Shown: positions 13,101 through 25,749, counted from the first letter of the stretch. The stretch is 64,000 nt of DNA from Datisca glomerata (GCA_003255025.1 QANY01004802.1:1326496-1390495), one strand, 5' to 3'. The notes: a model not told the origin generated them from the sequence alone. A program made the numbers and translations.

Positions 13101-15619
13101 AAGAGTAAGGCTCCCCCTAAATGTTCTTTTTTGGTGTGGACATTAGTCTAGATGCCAATCTCACCATGGATGTTCTGAAGAGGAGGGGCTTCTCTATGCC
13201 TAATAGGTGCCCTTTGTGTAGAAAGGAAGAGGAATCGAACGCTCATCTGTTTCTTCATTGTTCTTTCTCATCGAAGTTTTAGTACACTGTTTGGGATCTT
13301 TGAATGTTCATTGGGTTATGCCTAGAGAATCGCGTAACCTTTTTTGTAGCTGGAAGCATGCTCATAGCACTTCCATTAAGCCTTCCTTTTGGGATATTAT
13401 CCCTTTTGCTGTTTTGGGGGGTATTTGGAAGGAAAGAAATACTAGGATTTTTGAAGGGGGAGAGAATTCTCTTTGTAAAGTTTTCATGTCTATTCCCAGA
13501 TGTCTTCTAGAATGGATAGGGTGTTTGCTCCCAGCTTTTGATTCTGAAAAACCCATTTTGGGGCTTTTGTGAATTATATAACCTTCACCGATAAAAAAAA
13601 AAAGATATCCTTAAGTAATCAAAAATTCTAATCTTCCAGTAAAGATATTCTCAAATAAAATCTAACTAGAATTTGAAACTAAATTAATACCTAAATGACT
13701 TAAATCCTTAAACTCTAATACTGTCATAAATACAAATATATTCTTAAATATCTTTGATTCTTGATTCTCCATCACAATTTGAAATTTGTACAGCTTAAAG
13801 TCATAAAACGTCTTTCAAACTAGGTCAAAAAGATCACGTTTGCACCTTTAAATCCAGGTAAAGCTGGAAAATCTTCATTTTGAATGCTGAACTCTTGGTT
13901 ATGTTGAACGATAGGACTGAGACCTTGTTTTCGTAATGAACCTGAAAATTGAAACTTACATAAATCATTTCCCTACTGCTGAAAAAGTGTATAAGTATCA
14001 ATATCCAGAACCAAAAGAAAAAAAAAAACATTCTCTATTTACCTAATTGGCCTTGAGGTCCACCAGCTGAACTAGGGCGACTTGTTAACTGAGGAAAATC
14101 ATTAATGTCAAATGGAGAACTCTCGCTAGAGTTTACGTCATTCAACATCCCCATGGAGCTTAAGTTATTTACAGCTTGTATATGACTTTGAGACAGTGGA
14201 CCACCAGCAGTAGGATATGAATTACTCAACATAGACATTACCTGCGGAGATCCTGAAGCCAGAGTATAATATCATATAGCTTACTCACAAAGAAAGTGAA
14301 AGTTTCAAAAGCCATCCAAAACTGAACATCTGTCAATTATCTGTCAGAAAATGAACATAATAATTGTTCCTATCAGAAATGATGCATTATACTTCTCCTG
14401 CAAGAAATCCTAACACAAAACAATCTTATAAAGAAATTTCAAGACACATCATTTACTTAAAAGGCTCCGAATCTAACACTGTCACTATTCCAAGATGCTA
14501 TACCTTGAGGAAGCATACCAGTCAACATGCGATTTTGTCCCTGCACGCCAAAAGTCCCAGATCCACTATTTGTACTAAGATTTAAGCGAGAAGTAAGACC
14601 AGGTATTGACAACCCTCCACCAGAGCTTAAATTCCTTCCAATGTTGCCTCCACCAACCATATGTCCAATAGAACTTGTAATCCGAGGACCCGAGTTTCCC
14701 ATAACTGGGGATATGCCCAGACCTGAAACAGCATTCCGATTACCAATTGCAGAAGAAGTAGAGAGAATCCCAGGTATAGAACCACCAACTCCATTTGTGC
14801 TACTACTAAAACCAGGGTTTCCTGCAACATTAATACTTCCTCTGTTTGAGACTCCTGAATGTCCATGGGAGCTTCCATGAGAGAACTGCAAAAGAAGTTA
14901 ACAGAGAAGGAAAATGTCTAATGACATAGAGCACAAAAGACGGAGTGAGAAGTGGGGGGTAGAGGTATGAAATGCAGTTATTAACCTGAACTACATTTTA
15001 ACAAACTATAATGTTACTTGCATTTACCTGAGAGAGTGCAATAGGAAGGTTATTAGATGAGAACCGCCCACTGGAGAGGCTTCCAGAGGGCTGTTGACCT
15101 CCAGCTGATGCTATATTGTTTATAGCTGAATTTCTTGACGGGATTGCACCGGGCATGTTGGGAACATTAAAGTTTCCATGAATATTATGCAGCCCCTGCA
15201 TATTTCCTGTAAAAAGAGACCTTGGAGCTTTTAAATACTAAAACTAATTGCCAGTGGAACTCTAACAATATCCACTAACCGGCATGATGGAAAATAGTGG
15301 AGGCTGCACCAGACTGGCCAGAATATGATGAAGCAAAAGATCGCCCATTACCATCTGGAAGATTTGAAGCTGACGCGTTGATAGAAGACTAAAGTAGAGC
15401 ACAAACTTTCAAGTATAAATAGATAAAACATTACTAGAAAAAATTGAGTGCATGTGTAAGAACTAAACCTTAAAATTAACCGTACCATAAAAGGTACAAG
15501 AGATAAGAAGACAATTGATGCAATCAAGTCATACAAAGACAAGAAACCAGACATGATCTAAACTTCACTAGCTTAAATTATCCAAAGTTAAGAGATAATA
15601 CATTTAGTAATCCCGACAT
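10113..15619 (-). CDS. VIP2: CCR4-NOT complex subunit VIP2/NOT2
   Basis: NOT2 is a scaffold subunit of the CCR4-NOT complex, acting in mRNA deadenylation and transcription; plant VIP2 was also found as a VirE2-interacting protein. Coding exons read from high to low coordinate: 15619-15602, 15388-15280, 15206-15028, 14885-14504, 14252-14043, 13941-13846, 12113-12025, 11894-11712, 11216-10797, 10702-10650, 10562-10521, 10394-10250, 10172-10113. All junctions are in frame and total 661 codons, usual for plant NOT2. The short first exon encodes MSGLLN, the conserved plant start. The N-terminal two thirds is Ser/Gly/Asn-rich and Gln-rich. The NOT2/3/5 domain spans about residues 543-655 (SLPECYLLKQPP, YAANELYNRGWFYHKEH, ERGSYHCFDPNTFETVRK, LEKRPALPQ). 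A 1.7-kb intron (13845-12114) holds a LINE insertion. Confidence 0.95.
11391..11476. repeat. 49-bp direct repeat in a VIP2 intron
   Basis: The phrase GGTGATGCCTCGATTCTTTC and its continuation occur at 11391 and, nearly identical, at 11440. It lies in the intron between exons 11894-11712 and 11216-10797. No function is apparent. Confidence 0.75.
12773..13620 (+). mobile_element. 5'-truncated LINE insertion in a VIP2 intron
   Basis: The inserted body is 12790-13603 and ends in an 11-base A run (13593-13603). It is flanked by a 17-bp target duplication with one mismatch: GATATCCTAAAGTAATC at 12773-12789 and GATATCCTTAAGTAATC at 13604-13620. The poly(A) tail, missing 5' end and long duplication are the signature of target-primed reverse transcription by an L1-type element. 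It lies opposite to VIP2 transcription, wholly inside the intron 13845-12114. Confidence 0.9.
12791..13572 (+). pseudogene. LINE ORF2 C-terminal fragment (zf-RVT region)
   Basis: The remnant begins with the post-RT motif VRFWSDCRCGD, shifts frame near 12890, continues through WELDPVSNLTQKLYSYTF and KAPPKCSFLVWTLV, has a stop at 13150, and resumes with a Cys/His block (RCPLCRKEEE ... HLFLHC) near 13200-13260. This order matches the zf-RVT zinc-binding domain found after the reverse transcriptase in plant L1-like elements. The frame break and stops make it non-functional. Confidence 0.85.
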
Positions 15620-16871
15620 TGCATGTGGATCAAACATTCAACCGAAATATGATTCCTCGCTCAAAAACAGCCCTCCTTCTTTCAAGATCAAATATTGAAG
15701 ACTTATTGGATATCTTCTCCACTAACAGTAAATTATTCCCTGAAAATAACAACACTACTGTAAGAGATAACCAAGACCAAACACCGTAAACCTACCCCTC
15801 CTCTTCCGAAATCCAAATTCATGGGATTGATTAGCATGGGGAATGGATTTACCATTCTGATTTTAGCTTAAAAAATAAATAATTATTGTGATTCCGACTT
15901 TACAAAAACCATAGCTTACTTTGTGCTTGAGTGCAAGAGCCATGAATTATTAGACAAGCGATAGTGCTTTAATAAAACGATATTTTCCTGTACAAGGTTG
16001 CCGTGAAGAATACAAACTTGGCAAGAACTGCGGTTAGAACAACAAACAATTTTACAAGAGGAAAGTACCAACTTAATTATCTGCAGTGCTACCTCTACAC
16101 ATAACTTCATGTGCAAAGAACATGAGCCTAATTTCCACGATGTCATAAGATCGTTGTCTTCTGGCATATTAAACAATAATGAAAACTGATAAAAGTGTTT
16201 CACACGACAGAAAATGTCAGTATTATTATTACTTTGCAATTGTAATCAACTGTTGAATCACAGTAATTAAAATGTGACAAAATGCAATTAAAAAAACTTT
16301 CAAGCCAAATCCAATTTTACAGGAGTGCAATATCTATGGAACTTTTAATACAAATACTCAATTAACTAATATCCGCTCAAAACATAATCTCTAAGAATTA
16401 AGCACCTCACCAACAGTTCAATGTACATCCGAACCATACAAGTTGACTGATTTCAAATTAGAAGTTCTCAAAGGGTAAATCATTTTGGTCATATAATGCA
16501 GCAACTGAAATAAAGCTCAAAGTTTATACTCTCATTTTCGGTGGCTCAAAGAAGTATAATAAATTTCCCACACAACCCTACTAGGCTTAATCAATAATAA
16601 CTTGTACATTCGATATCCTTAGATCCTAGTTGCTTCAAAATGAATGTCAGAGTTCCATTTCCATTTAATATATTCTCGCAAGTCTCAACAAATACTGCAA
16701 TCAAACAAACGCAACGTAGAATGTGCAGCTTCTACTGCTATAACTAAAACCTTCCAAAATTATTGGCTATCCGCAGACACTGATAAAGAGACTTCATAGA
16801 AGAAACGAACTGAAGAAAATGAAGAATAACTCGAACGAGCGGGCACAAGATTAGAGAGTGAAAATAAGTAC

Positions 16872-16975
16872 CCGTGGAACAGATCAGAGATAGATTCTTG
16901 GTTCCCAGTCAAAGATCGAGTTCATTTGCCCTAAATCGGAGAGAGAGAGAGAGAGTCGCGATGAAAAACTAAGGC
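16872..16975 (-). promoter_or_regulatory. VIP2 non-coding first exon and start region
   Basis: A GA/CT microsatellite (16938-16956) and a good donor (GT at 16871-16870 on the minus strand) suggest a non-coding first exon here. A likely acceptor at 15741-15740 would join it to the exon with the start codon at 15619. CT-rich leaders with a long first intron are common in plant housekeeping genes. The transcription start itself is inferred. Confidence 0.55.
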
Positions 16976-17093
16976 AGTATTATTCGGACAAAAAAAACAA
17001 AATAACGCTAAAATATTGGATCAATATTTCCTACTAATAGGATGAAAGGGGGCGGGCCAGATCCGTTTAAAAAATAAATTAAAAACATATGCG

Positions 17094-18241
17094 TAGACTA
17101 TAATTCGTTTGTGGTAAGTTTCATTTTAAATTTTATATTTTAAAAATTTATAAACTCAATAAGTATATTTGTATTCACATTAGATTTTTTGTAAATCTCC
17201 TGTTTAAAAATATTAATGGTCCGTCACGGAAATCTTACGTGACAAATCTTTTAACTCCACATCACTCAATTTTTACCTCAACAACCACGTCATTTTAAGA
17301 ACCCCCTTATTTTTCTTCTCTTCTTCTTTCTTCCCCCTTTTCACGAATGGTCATTGTTGCAGACTTTAAAGTACAACATATTCCATGATTTTCTTCCCCC
17401 ATTTTCTTCCTTCTTCCACAGTGATTTGCTTCCCCCTACTCCGTTCATATCCACAAGTAAATTAAGTTGTTTACCCTTTGAAGGAAAATATTCCTTTTTT
17501 TCTTTTTCTTTATTTCTTCCTTAATGAGAATTATACCCAAAAACAGAACTTCAATTGCATAATTTAGAGGTGATCTATGGTCATTATTGGGTAATTTGTG
17601 ATGTGGGCTTTCCTTCTCTAGGCTCGGTGTTCTTGGATTTAATCTTAAATTGGTTTTCTTCCTTTTGGCCATCGAGGTTTGATTTTGGTGGAGATGAAAT
17701 CAAATTCATCTGATTTTGGCTATTTTGAGGTTTAATTTCAGGTGAGTTACTTTAAATTTTGATGGGTAAGCAAGCAACAACGACAAAATTTGCAAGAGAG
17801 ATTGAAGGGTTAGAGGCCAAAGAGCTTTTACCAAAAGCGAGAATAAGAGCTTGAAATTGTCGAGCCAAGCAAGGAAAAATGATGTGGTGTCTCTCACGTG
17901 AACAGAGGAAATAGTAAAGTCTGCAACAATGGTCATTTGTGATTAGGGTTTTATTGAGGGGGTAGAAGAAGGGAAAGATTGGGGGAATAATTAAGGGTAC
18001 TTTGGGGATTTCATCCCACATGACAGTCGAGTAAATTACAAAGTTGATGTGGCATTAAACTACTTGCACGTAATGTCGCGTAGGACTTCTTTGACGGACC
18101 GTTAATATTTTTAAGCTGAGGGTTTACGGAAGGTCTAACGTGAATGTAAAATGTAACTATAGGGTTTACTTTACAAATTTTTAAAGTGTATGGTCTAAAA
18201 TGAATATCACCTCAAAATTGTAGGGGGGAAATTATAGTTTA
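17094..18241. mobile_element. Foldback element with long inverted-repeat arms
   Basis: The left end (TAGACTATAATTCG...) is the inverse of the right end (...AAATTATAGTTTA). The inverted similarity continues inward through 'AAAAATATTAA.GGTCCGTCA' (about 17204-17226 and 18095-18113) to GGTCATTGTTGCAGACTTT (17349-17367) and its complement near 17917-17937. The arms are therefore roughly 280-330 bp around a centre of about 540 bp. The centre has minus-strand open frames without recognisable domains. I could not find a convincing target duplication. A Mutator-like or foldback origin is the best guess. It ends only about 120 bp upstream of the VIP2 leader. Confidence 0.75.
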
Positions 18242-20984
18242 TCTGAGATCAATTATTAACTATTTATGTCAAATTACTTAGGGCACTTATTTTCAAGTTA
18301 ACGGTTCAAGCCCGCGATAGGGATTGAACCGATGATATGGATGTGGAAAAAATTGACTCATCCAAACCAACCCAAGTCATAATTTATTGGATATTTAAAT
18401 AGTAATAATGGTTTGGTTTCATTTTTTGTGAAACCATTCAATTTGATTTGGGTCCGATTTCCTTTTAATATCACCTAACTAAAACCAAACTGACTACTTA
18501 AACATGAGGAACAACTTAATTTCATCATAACCTAAAGGTGGCAGGTGGACCAGTTCAGCCCCACAGGCCAAGCTCGGACCCTCATGGACCTCACATCCAG
18601 GCCTAAAGTTCGGCCCGAACCGGCCTATAAGGTCCAGAGGGCCTGAACCGGCCCGTGGCATTCTCCCTTTATCTAAAAATTTAAAAATTGTATATGCAGA
18701 GCTTGAACCCTTAACCTCTCCCTTACAAACCACACTATTTACCAATAGATCAAGATAACTCTTGTTAAAATATTATATATCTTAATACACATAAATATAT
18801 TATTGATCATAAATGTGAGTTAAATAAAAGAATACTAGTTTTTTTCGATGATGTGATTATCCTCACACAGGTAATGTGATTTTTCAATATATTATGAGTA
18901 TATTGCGTGAATATAGTATTTCTAATAGAATTTTCAGTATCACTCTTGATGATACTAGTGCAAACGATGGTGCTATTAATTTCTTCAAAGATAAATTTAC
19001 TATGTATTTAATGATAGTGCTATTAGTTTGTTCAAATATAATTTTATGAGTATATGACAGTACTCTTTTTCATTTTATGGGTTTTTCCCAATGGAGTTTT
19101 TTCCAGTAAATTCAAAAAATAAAAGATAATAAATTTATGATACTTAGAGTCTGCGTGATTATTATAACTTTTATTTAAATTAACACTTTTTTATGATGTA
19201 CTTAATTTATAGTGATGCAATTATTTAATTCAATAAATGAATTAATTATTTTATTTAGTATGACAAGTTTTTCTATTGAGATTCTAAAGTAAGAAATGAA
19301 AATAATTAAAAGAAAGGTAAGCTGGCTCGGTTGTCATCTCTATCATAACCTAGCTCAGCCCTCATGCAGAATATGTAAAAATTATTTTATTAACCAAGCT
19401 ATCTAATGAAGTAAGACTCATTTTATTAAGATGTGTTCTTATCGTGCATTAGATTTATTAACTTTAAATACACAAAAAATGAAGCCGCCAACCTGACCAA
19501 ACCAAACTGATAATTAATGGTTTGGTTTGGATTGGTTTACATGTTTGATTAGTTTGATTCGGTTTGCTCATGAATCAAATTCTTTATGTTGGTTCGGTTA
19601 CAGAATTGATCTAGAACCAAACCAACACGCCCAATGAACACCCTTAGACGGCGATAAGTTAAGTTGGCGTAGTTGATTAAGCTTTCACACTTATATTCTA
19701 AAGGTTGTAAGTTCGAGTTATATTTCTTTATTTTTTTTTAAATTTATAATGTAACTTTGATAAAACAAATCAAGTCGGCAGAACAAAAATGCATTTTTTT
19801 TGTTCAAGACAAGAGTTATTCATATCATAAAATATCAGGTTTCTAGTAAGGGTGAGTTTAAAAGTATTTTTATTTGAAAGCATTTTCATTTATAATACTA
19901 TTTTAGCTCACATCGTTTCCGCAAGGATGAGCTCACACTTTTTAATGAAATTTCATGTATTAGTTAAATTATATGTGTGATGTACGTGATATATACGATT
20001 TTATTTTTTTGATAGTTTCTTATATATTACTTGTTCATATATTTTTTTTTGAATAAAATACATTTATTAGTAGATAAAATTAGAAAACTGTAATTATAAC
20101 TTTTATGTTTTTCATAAGTCTTACTCATCCAAATATTTATAATTAAGTTAATTATGCTCGAAGAACATTACTCTATTAATTTTTTAGTTTGTAATAAATT
20201 AACTAAAAATATGTTTTATTCTTTTATTGATTGATTGAATTTTTCTAATTTATATTTAACGACAAAATAACGTAATATGTTCTGATGTCTAAAAATAAAT
20301 TAGAAATTAGAAATGATATAAAAATGAAAAGTTTGCTTAACAGATACATCTTTTGAAGAAATAAGAGAGGAAGAAAATTTACACCATTACTGTCTCATTT
20401 AGTAATTTTGGAATTATAAAATAAGGAGTGGACAAAATGGTCTAAAATTGATTCTCTTTCTCATCCCACTTTTAATATACCTAAAATTTAAAATTAATAA
20501 TAACGTTTAAATAAATACATTATTTTCTTAAAATGATTGTAAATCTAAATTTAAAGTAAAATAATAGTAACAATAAATACAATAACTTGTTAATAATATT
20601 ATTAAAATTTTACTATATAAAATTACGATTTGAATGATATACAAAATGATTATTATTTGATTCTATCATATTAAGAGATAGTTCATCTTTTTTAAACTCA
20701 ATTCTTTTATAAGTTTTTAACGTATAAATTAGTGTTGTTCTAAAAATAACCCCAAAATTCATCTTTACGGATATTTATGTTTCTATTTGTGTAATATTAC
20801 AAAAATATTTAATTTTACAAACTATTTATCAAATAAATTATTGTTGAATAAAAAATAATACTTCATTATATAAATTATATTAAAATGAGAAAATATGTGA
20901 AAACTCTGAATTGTACTATATTTGAAGGAGACTTGAATGTTAAAATGAGAATCAAAAGTTTCTCCCCTTTAAGCTCATTTTAAC
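18242..20984. other. AT-rich intergenic region
   Basis: No gene was seen. There are several degraded scraps with a GGTTTGGTTTGG/CCAAACCAAACC flavour (18330-18480, 19490-19640), typical of small non-coding plant transposons, and a GC-richer island at 18534-18665. The region 19650-19800 has weak tRNA-like box phrases but is not convincing. Confidence 0.6.
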
Positions 20985-21663
20985 ATACTAGTATAAAAAC
21001 ACGTGCTTCACACGTATTGAAGAATTTTAAAATTATTATTAATATTAAAATAAATAGATTAGCTTTCAAAATATTATAAATCTAGTACAACAAAAGAAGC
21101 AAAAATGATACTTTTTTAATATTTGCAATTAAACTATTATATATAAAAGAAATTTTGAATAAGTCATGCATAATCTGGGGTTGAAATATTTACAATATAG
21201 TTATTGCAGATAGAAGTAAACTGAATAAGATATGCATCACCTCGAGATGATAGATTATCTACAAGAACTTTCAAATTAAAGAACGTGCAATCTTAACAAA
21301 TTTAATATCGCAAGATAAAATGAAAAGAAATTTAGAATTATTTGAGAAAGAAAATTACATCTGACAACTTACTTATTTTACCGCGGGTAATTGACATTGA
21401 AAATTATTGTATTTATTATAATATCAAAAAGCTAAACAACAAAATAAAAGTCTTGCATAATAACTCATTGTTATTGACAAAATAATGCTCATGATGTAAA
21501 GATCTATAAAATAATCTACAGGATCCATTACATTCCTAATAACATAATAATATAAAATACTAAAATTTATTAAGTATTAGTAAAAGAATAATTAGTGGCT
21601 TAAAGGGTAAAAAGGGTAATCAAAAATTTATTCTCCTTAAATCCCTTTTAATATAGTAGATAG
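20985..21663. repeat. Uncharacterised repeat with CACGTGCTTCACACGT motif
   Basis: The segment opens ACTAGTATAAAAACACGTGCTTCACACG and closes near CCCTTTTAATATAGTAGATAG. The sequence just left of it (CTCCCCTTTAAGCTCATTTT, near 20962) resembles its right end. Such a 'GTGCTTCACACG' start recurs in plant non-coding repeats. I cannot fix its class or termini. Confidence 0.35.
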
Positions 21664-21833
21664 ATTAGGATAGGATTAGGATTAGGATTAAAGATAAAGA
21701 TTATATGCAACTTACACCCACCAATTTTGGCTATATAGGCAAATCACACTCGTAAACTTTAAATTTAGCTTATTACATTCTCTAATTTTTGCAATTACCA
21801 AAATCACATCCTTGTAATTTGTACATCGTCAAA
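21664..21833. other. Flank and target site of the LINE
   Basis: A short hexanucleotide run (GGATTA three times near 21670-21690) is followed by unique sequence up to the target duplication TACATCGTCAAA at 21822-21833. This sequence continues beyond the LINE at 26684, so both belong to the pre-insertion locus. Confidence 0.6.
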
Positions 21834-22203
21834 CAATTTTTTTTGTCAAAGAGAAGGGGTGAAAAACACCCCAACAGAAAGAGGCCTTCGTTAATAAATA
21901 AAAGAATTCATAAGTGCAAAGGGCATATACCCCAGGGCCTAAAATAAAAACTCAAGTTGGAGAAGGAGATCATTAGGTGCGCCAGGACATCTTAGTTAGG
22001 CTAGCACCTTCTTAGCACCCTCATGATCTAACATTGACCGACCAAAGTAAAAGAAAGAGGCAGAAGGAACACCACAGGTGGAGTCTTAAGCGGAATAAAG
22101 CTCAAAAAGACCCTTCTAGCTAGCCTCGTTAAAACCTTTCCTGAAAAAAACTCAACTGGAGAAAACCCAGAAAAGAAAAAAGAGGACTAGCCAAAAACAA
22201 GGA

Positions 22204-24001
22204 TTAGAAACCAAGAAAGTTAAAAACAAAATGAAATCTATCCTTCGAAACATTCAAAGCAGTATCACCCGAAGCATATTTACCCATCCTAGCACAAGCA
22301 TTCTCCGAATAATTATTCTTTATAGGACAATGAGAGAAAGTCACTCGATTAAAGCTACATGTTAGATGAATAATGCCGACGACTATAGAAGCAACATCAT
22401 GAGCTATGTGATTACAAGTTTTGATATCATTAATTAAGATCAAAGACTCAGAGAAAATACTAATGTCAGAAAGACCGGCATGTGAAGAGTATTCAATAGC
22501 CCAAAGAAGTGCATAAGCCTCGGTAAGAATTGCACAAGAAATGCCAGATCTCTTACCCATACCTGCATCAAACAGATTACCACCTGGATCCTAGAGACAC
22601 CAACCAAAACCAGCTGTACCGCATCCCAAGCTGCATCTGAATGAAGCCTGCAACCTCGAACTTCCACTAAAGTAGAAAATTGACTATGAGGAGGAATATC
22701 AGCAACTCCATCAGAAGACGAGATCCATCTATCAATATGCACTTCAACCACTTTAACTGCATCCAACGGACAAAAAACTGCAGATTCAAAACAAGCTTTA
22801 TTCATGCACTTCCATACTCTCCAAAGGCTGAAAACAAATCACTGTGTGAGTCAATCCTGATTAAGGTGTTTCTCTATTTCATTGACAATTACAGTCCAAA
22901 AATCAAGAAATGAGGTGCCATCAAGTTTGCATGAATTTAGATTAAGAGGACTAACAAACCAAAATTTAGAAGAAAAACGACAAGAGAAAAAAAATATGTT
23001 TAACAGATTCCTCCCCAGACCCACAAATGTGACAAGCAAGGTCAATACCATTCCTCTCCTCACCAGATTTCCTTTACAAGAAAGAAAATTGTTCAAACAT
23101 CTAAAGGTAAAGTCTTTAAGTTTAGGGGGAACTTTTAATCTACAGACCAACTTCCATACTTTCTTGTTGATCAAGCAAGATCTTGGCTCGCCTTTTTCTT
23201 TCTTGCCCATACTACGATTTCTGTGAAGAAAACAAGCCACTTCTAAAACCCGATTTCACAGTTTATTGCCCTGATGCCGAGTGATGCTATACTTGAACAT
23301 TTGAATTGTCGTGTGTACTAACCGAAAGCTAACTGATAATGTTACTGTCCTCTTGCCGAAAAATTGAATTAATTAACTGGATATTCTGTCACCTCCATCC
23401 AGATGAAAAAGATCCCTAACTTTGGAAAATTAGAAAATTTTAGGTGTCAAGACTTTGAAAGTATAAGGCCTCAGAATCCAAGCATCATCCCAGATATCAA
23501 TATTTCTCCCATCATCGACACTCCATCTCACGCCATGCAACAGAATTTTACGACCTTCATAGAAACTACGCCAGTCCCAAGATGGATGTCTCCCAATAGA
23601 AGCAGAAAGAAAATCAGAATATCGGAAGTATTTACTCTTCAGGAACAAGGCAAGCAGAGAATTCGGGTTAGGCAGGATCCTCCATCCTTGTTTAGCCAAC
23701 AATGCTAGATTAAAAGCAGATAAGTCTTTAAACCTCAATCCTCCTTCTAACTTGGGACGAGCAATTCTATCTTATGAACCCCATTGGATACCTGACTTGC
23801 ACGGAGATGAGCTCCACCAGTAATTTTCCAGATAATTGTAAGCTTGGCATGAGTCAATATCTCTAATCTACTAGAATTAGCAGTATTTTCCTTCCTCCTC
23901 CATTGAAGAATCGAATTACGGGTCCTAGCAATTTTAACAGAAATGTGACCTCCACTAGTATCATACCCCTCTGCCGTCCACGCAGATTTAATCAGCTTCA
24001 T
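22204..24001 (-). pseudogene. LINE ORF2 linker, post-RT, zf-RVT and RNase H remnants
   Basis: The frame at 23747-24001 carries the pre-RT linker (ARTRNSILQWRRKE). It is followed almost at once (23738-23770) by the post-RT phrase KLEGGLRFKDLSAFNLALLA, so the reverse transcriptase core with its catalytic aspartates is missing. Next come SWDWRSFYEGRKILL and WSVDDGRNIDIWDDAWI, then zf-RVT (KVPPKLKDFTFRCLNN; 22851-23240), and an RNase H piece (SGISCAILTEAYALLWAIEY; 22204-22560). Several stops and frameshifts separate the parts. Confidence 0.85.
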
Positions 24002-24040
24002 GCACTCTTCAAACTCAAACCATCTCCTATTGTACTTGAA

Positions 24041-24621
24041 CTATTGTCTGTATCTTATCCTCTCATTAACTATATCTAGCAATAACGCTAAATGGTCTGA
24101 ACTAGGAGATGTTGATAAAGCCTCACAGACTGATATGTGAAGCCAGTACGGATGGGCAAAACATTTATCCAATCTCTCCTTAATCAGATTCGGGTAATCA
24201 TGTTTGTTAATCCACGTAAAAGGGTAGACCCACAAAGCCAATATCCTCCATATTACAGTTGTTCGCAAAATCTGAAAGTAAACAAAAATTGTTGGGATCA
24301 TGAGCATTACCCCCAAATTTCTCATCAGATCATTTAAATCCCCAAAAATAATGCAAGCCTCAGAACCAACTTTAATACGATTACCAAGAGCGGCTAATTG
24401 TTGAACCTGAACCTCAAGCTCATTGCTAATATAGACTACGAATAACCTCCAAACTTTAGAATTAACCACATCAAAAACCCAAACTTCAATAAAAACCTTC
24501 TGTATTTAATCAGTTGAACTGAATTATCATCCTTCCAAAATAGCGCGATACCACCTTTAACATCGGCTTGATTCACAATTAACGAACCTGAAGCATTAAC
24601 AACCGTTTTAATTTTCTCCAT
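24041..24621 (-). pseudogene. LINE ORF2 endonuclease remnant
   Basis: Two adjoining frames read GGIALFWKDDNSVQL and then ACIIFGDLNDLMRN, the SGG-ALxW and GDFN-type motifs of the apurinic-like endonuclease of plant LINEs, followed by the SDHLALLLD motif (SDH catalytic signature) near 24080. The two pieces are in different frames and the second has further breaks. It nicked target DNA to prime reverse transcription when active. Confidence 0.85.
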
Positions 24622-25224
24622 TTATTTTACTCTGATTTTTAGTTTCAAGCAAAAAAAAAGTCTGGGAAATGGGTTTTAGTTAACCCTCACAATGTGAAAA
24701 CTGTTAGGGGATTCCCCACACCCTGTCAATTCCACCCCAGGACTTTCATTGGTAACTTTAGGGCCAATTCGGGTTGGCTACCTCCACCCCATCACAACCA
24801 TCATTCTGAGTCAGAACATCATCTTTCAACCTCTTCGGAACTCCCTATTCCAACAAGATAGAACTCAAATTTCCAACAAGTTTGAAAGCCTTACGTTTGT
24901 CTCCCTGTGTGAAAACAACATCGTCAACCAATTTGGACGAGCTACCCTTGTTCCTCTTGGAAACAGTTTGAGCTTTCATTTTCCTTCGGCCGTTTTTGGG
25001 AGATTTGGGCAACAGGGTTTTCCTAGTCCATTTGTTCTAGATTTTTCAATAACCGGTTCAAGATTAAATTAGTCATTAGAAGGACTCGAACCCATATTCA
25101 AAAAAGCCTCATGATTGTCCAAAAATCCCACTCCCTTCACCTCAATTTTCACCAAATTATTTTCCCCAAAATTCACCAGATTATTCTCCCCATTTGGAGC
25201 AATATCATCAAGTCCAGTTCTACA

Positions 25225-25430
25225 CATAAGCATGCTTACATGCATTCCCTTATCTCCAAGGATGGCGCCACTTATGCTGCCATCTTACTTATCAACATGC
25301 AATCCTTTTTCTCTAAGAATCACACCTCATATGCTACTGCCAGCAAGCTTATCAACATGCAATCCTTTTTATCCAAGAATCTTGCCACCTAGACTACTGC
25401 TAGTAAGTTTATCAACATGCACGCCCAACT
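25225..25430 (-). repeat. 60-bp tandem repeat in the LINE ORF1 tail
   Basis: The phrase ATCAACATGCAATCCTTTTT (or a variant) occurs at 25291, 25351 and 25411, an exact 60-bp period, with an older copy near 25235. Because 60 is a multiple of three, each unit would add 20 residues to the ORF1 C-terminal part if it was once translated. Confidence 0.75.
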
Positions 25431-25749
25431 CCATTCTATCCTCTATGATTCGGTTACTGTTTTGAACTTCCACAAAATCTACGAGCATATCAAACTGCAC
25501 GCCCAAATCCAAAATTTTCTCTATTATTCAGTTACTGATTTGAGAGATCACGAAATCAACAGCAGATTAGGGTGCCGAGGTTAGCGAGCTTGGCCATGAT
25601 GGAATCAACATGACCAGGCTTAGCTTTCTCTGACTACTGGACCACCTTTGGACGGCTGTCAACGGAGCTCCGAACATCATAACCATTTCGCGACTAATGA
25701 CTCGAAGATAAATTACTCTGGTGGCCTCCTTTTTGATCCCATCTTCCTC

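Noticed and set aside
14527..14880. 117-codon plus-strand frame
   Set aside because: It is the antisense shadow of VIP2 exon 14885-14504, whose codon content is strongly biased.
15348..15554. Minus-strand frame beginning MSGFLSLYD as a possible VIP2 start
   Set aside because: No donor gives the right phase to join the exon at 15388. The ATG at 15619 (MSGLLN, then a GTATTA donor) matches the conserved plant start and keeps frame.
19650..19800. tRNA-like box A/B phrases suggesting a SINE
   Set aside because: The B-box (AAGTTCGAGTT) is weak, and no second copy, tail or target duplication was seen.
21664..21692. GGATTA repeats as interstitial telomere sequence
   Set aside because: Only three units, and they do not match the plant telomere TTTAGGG.
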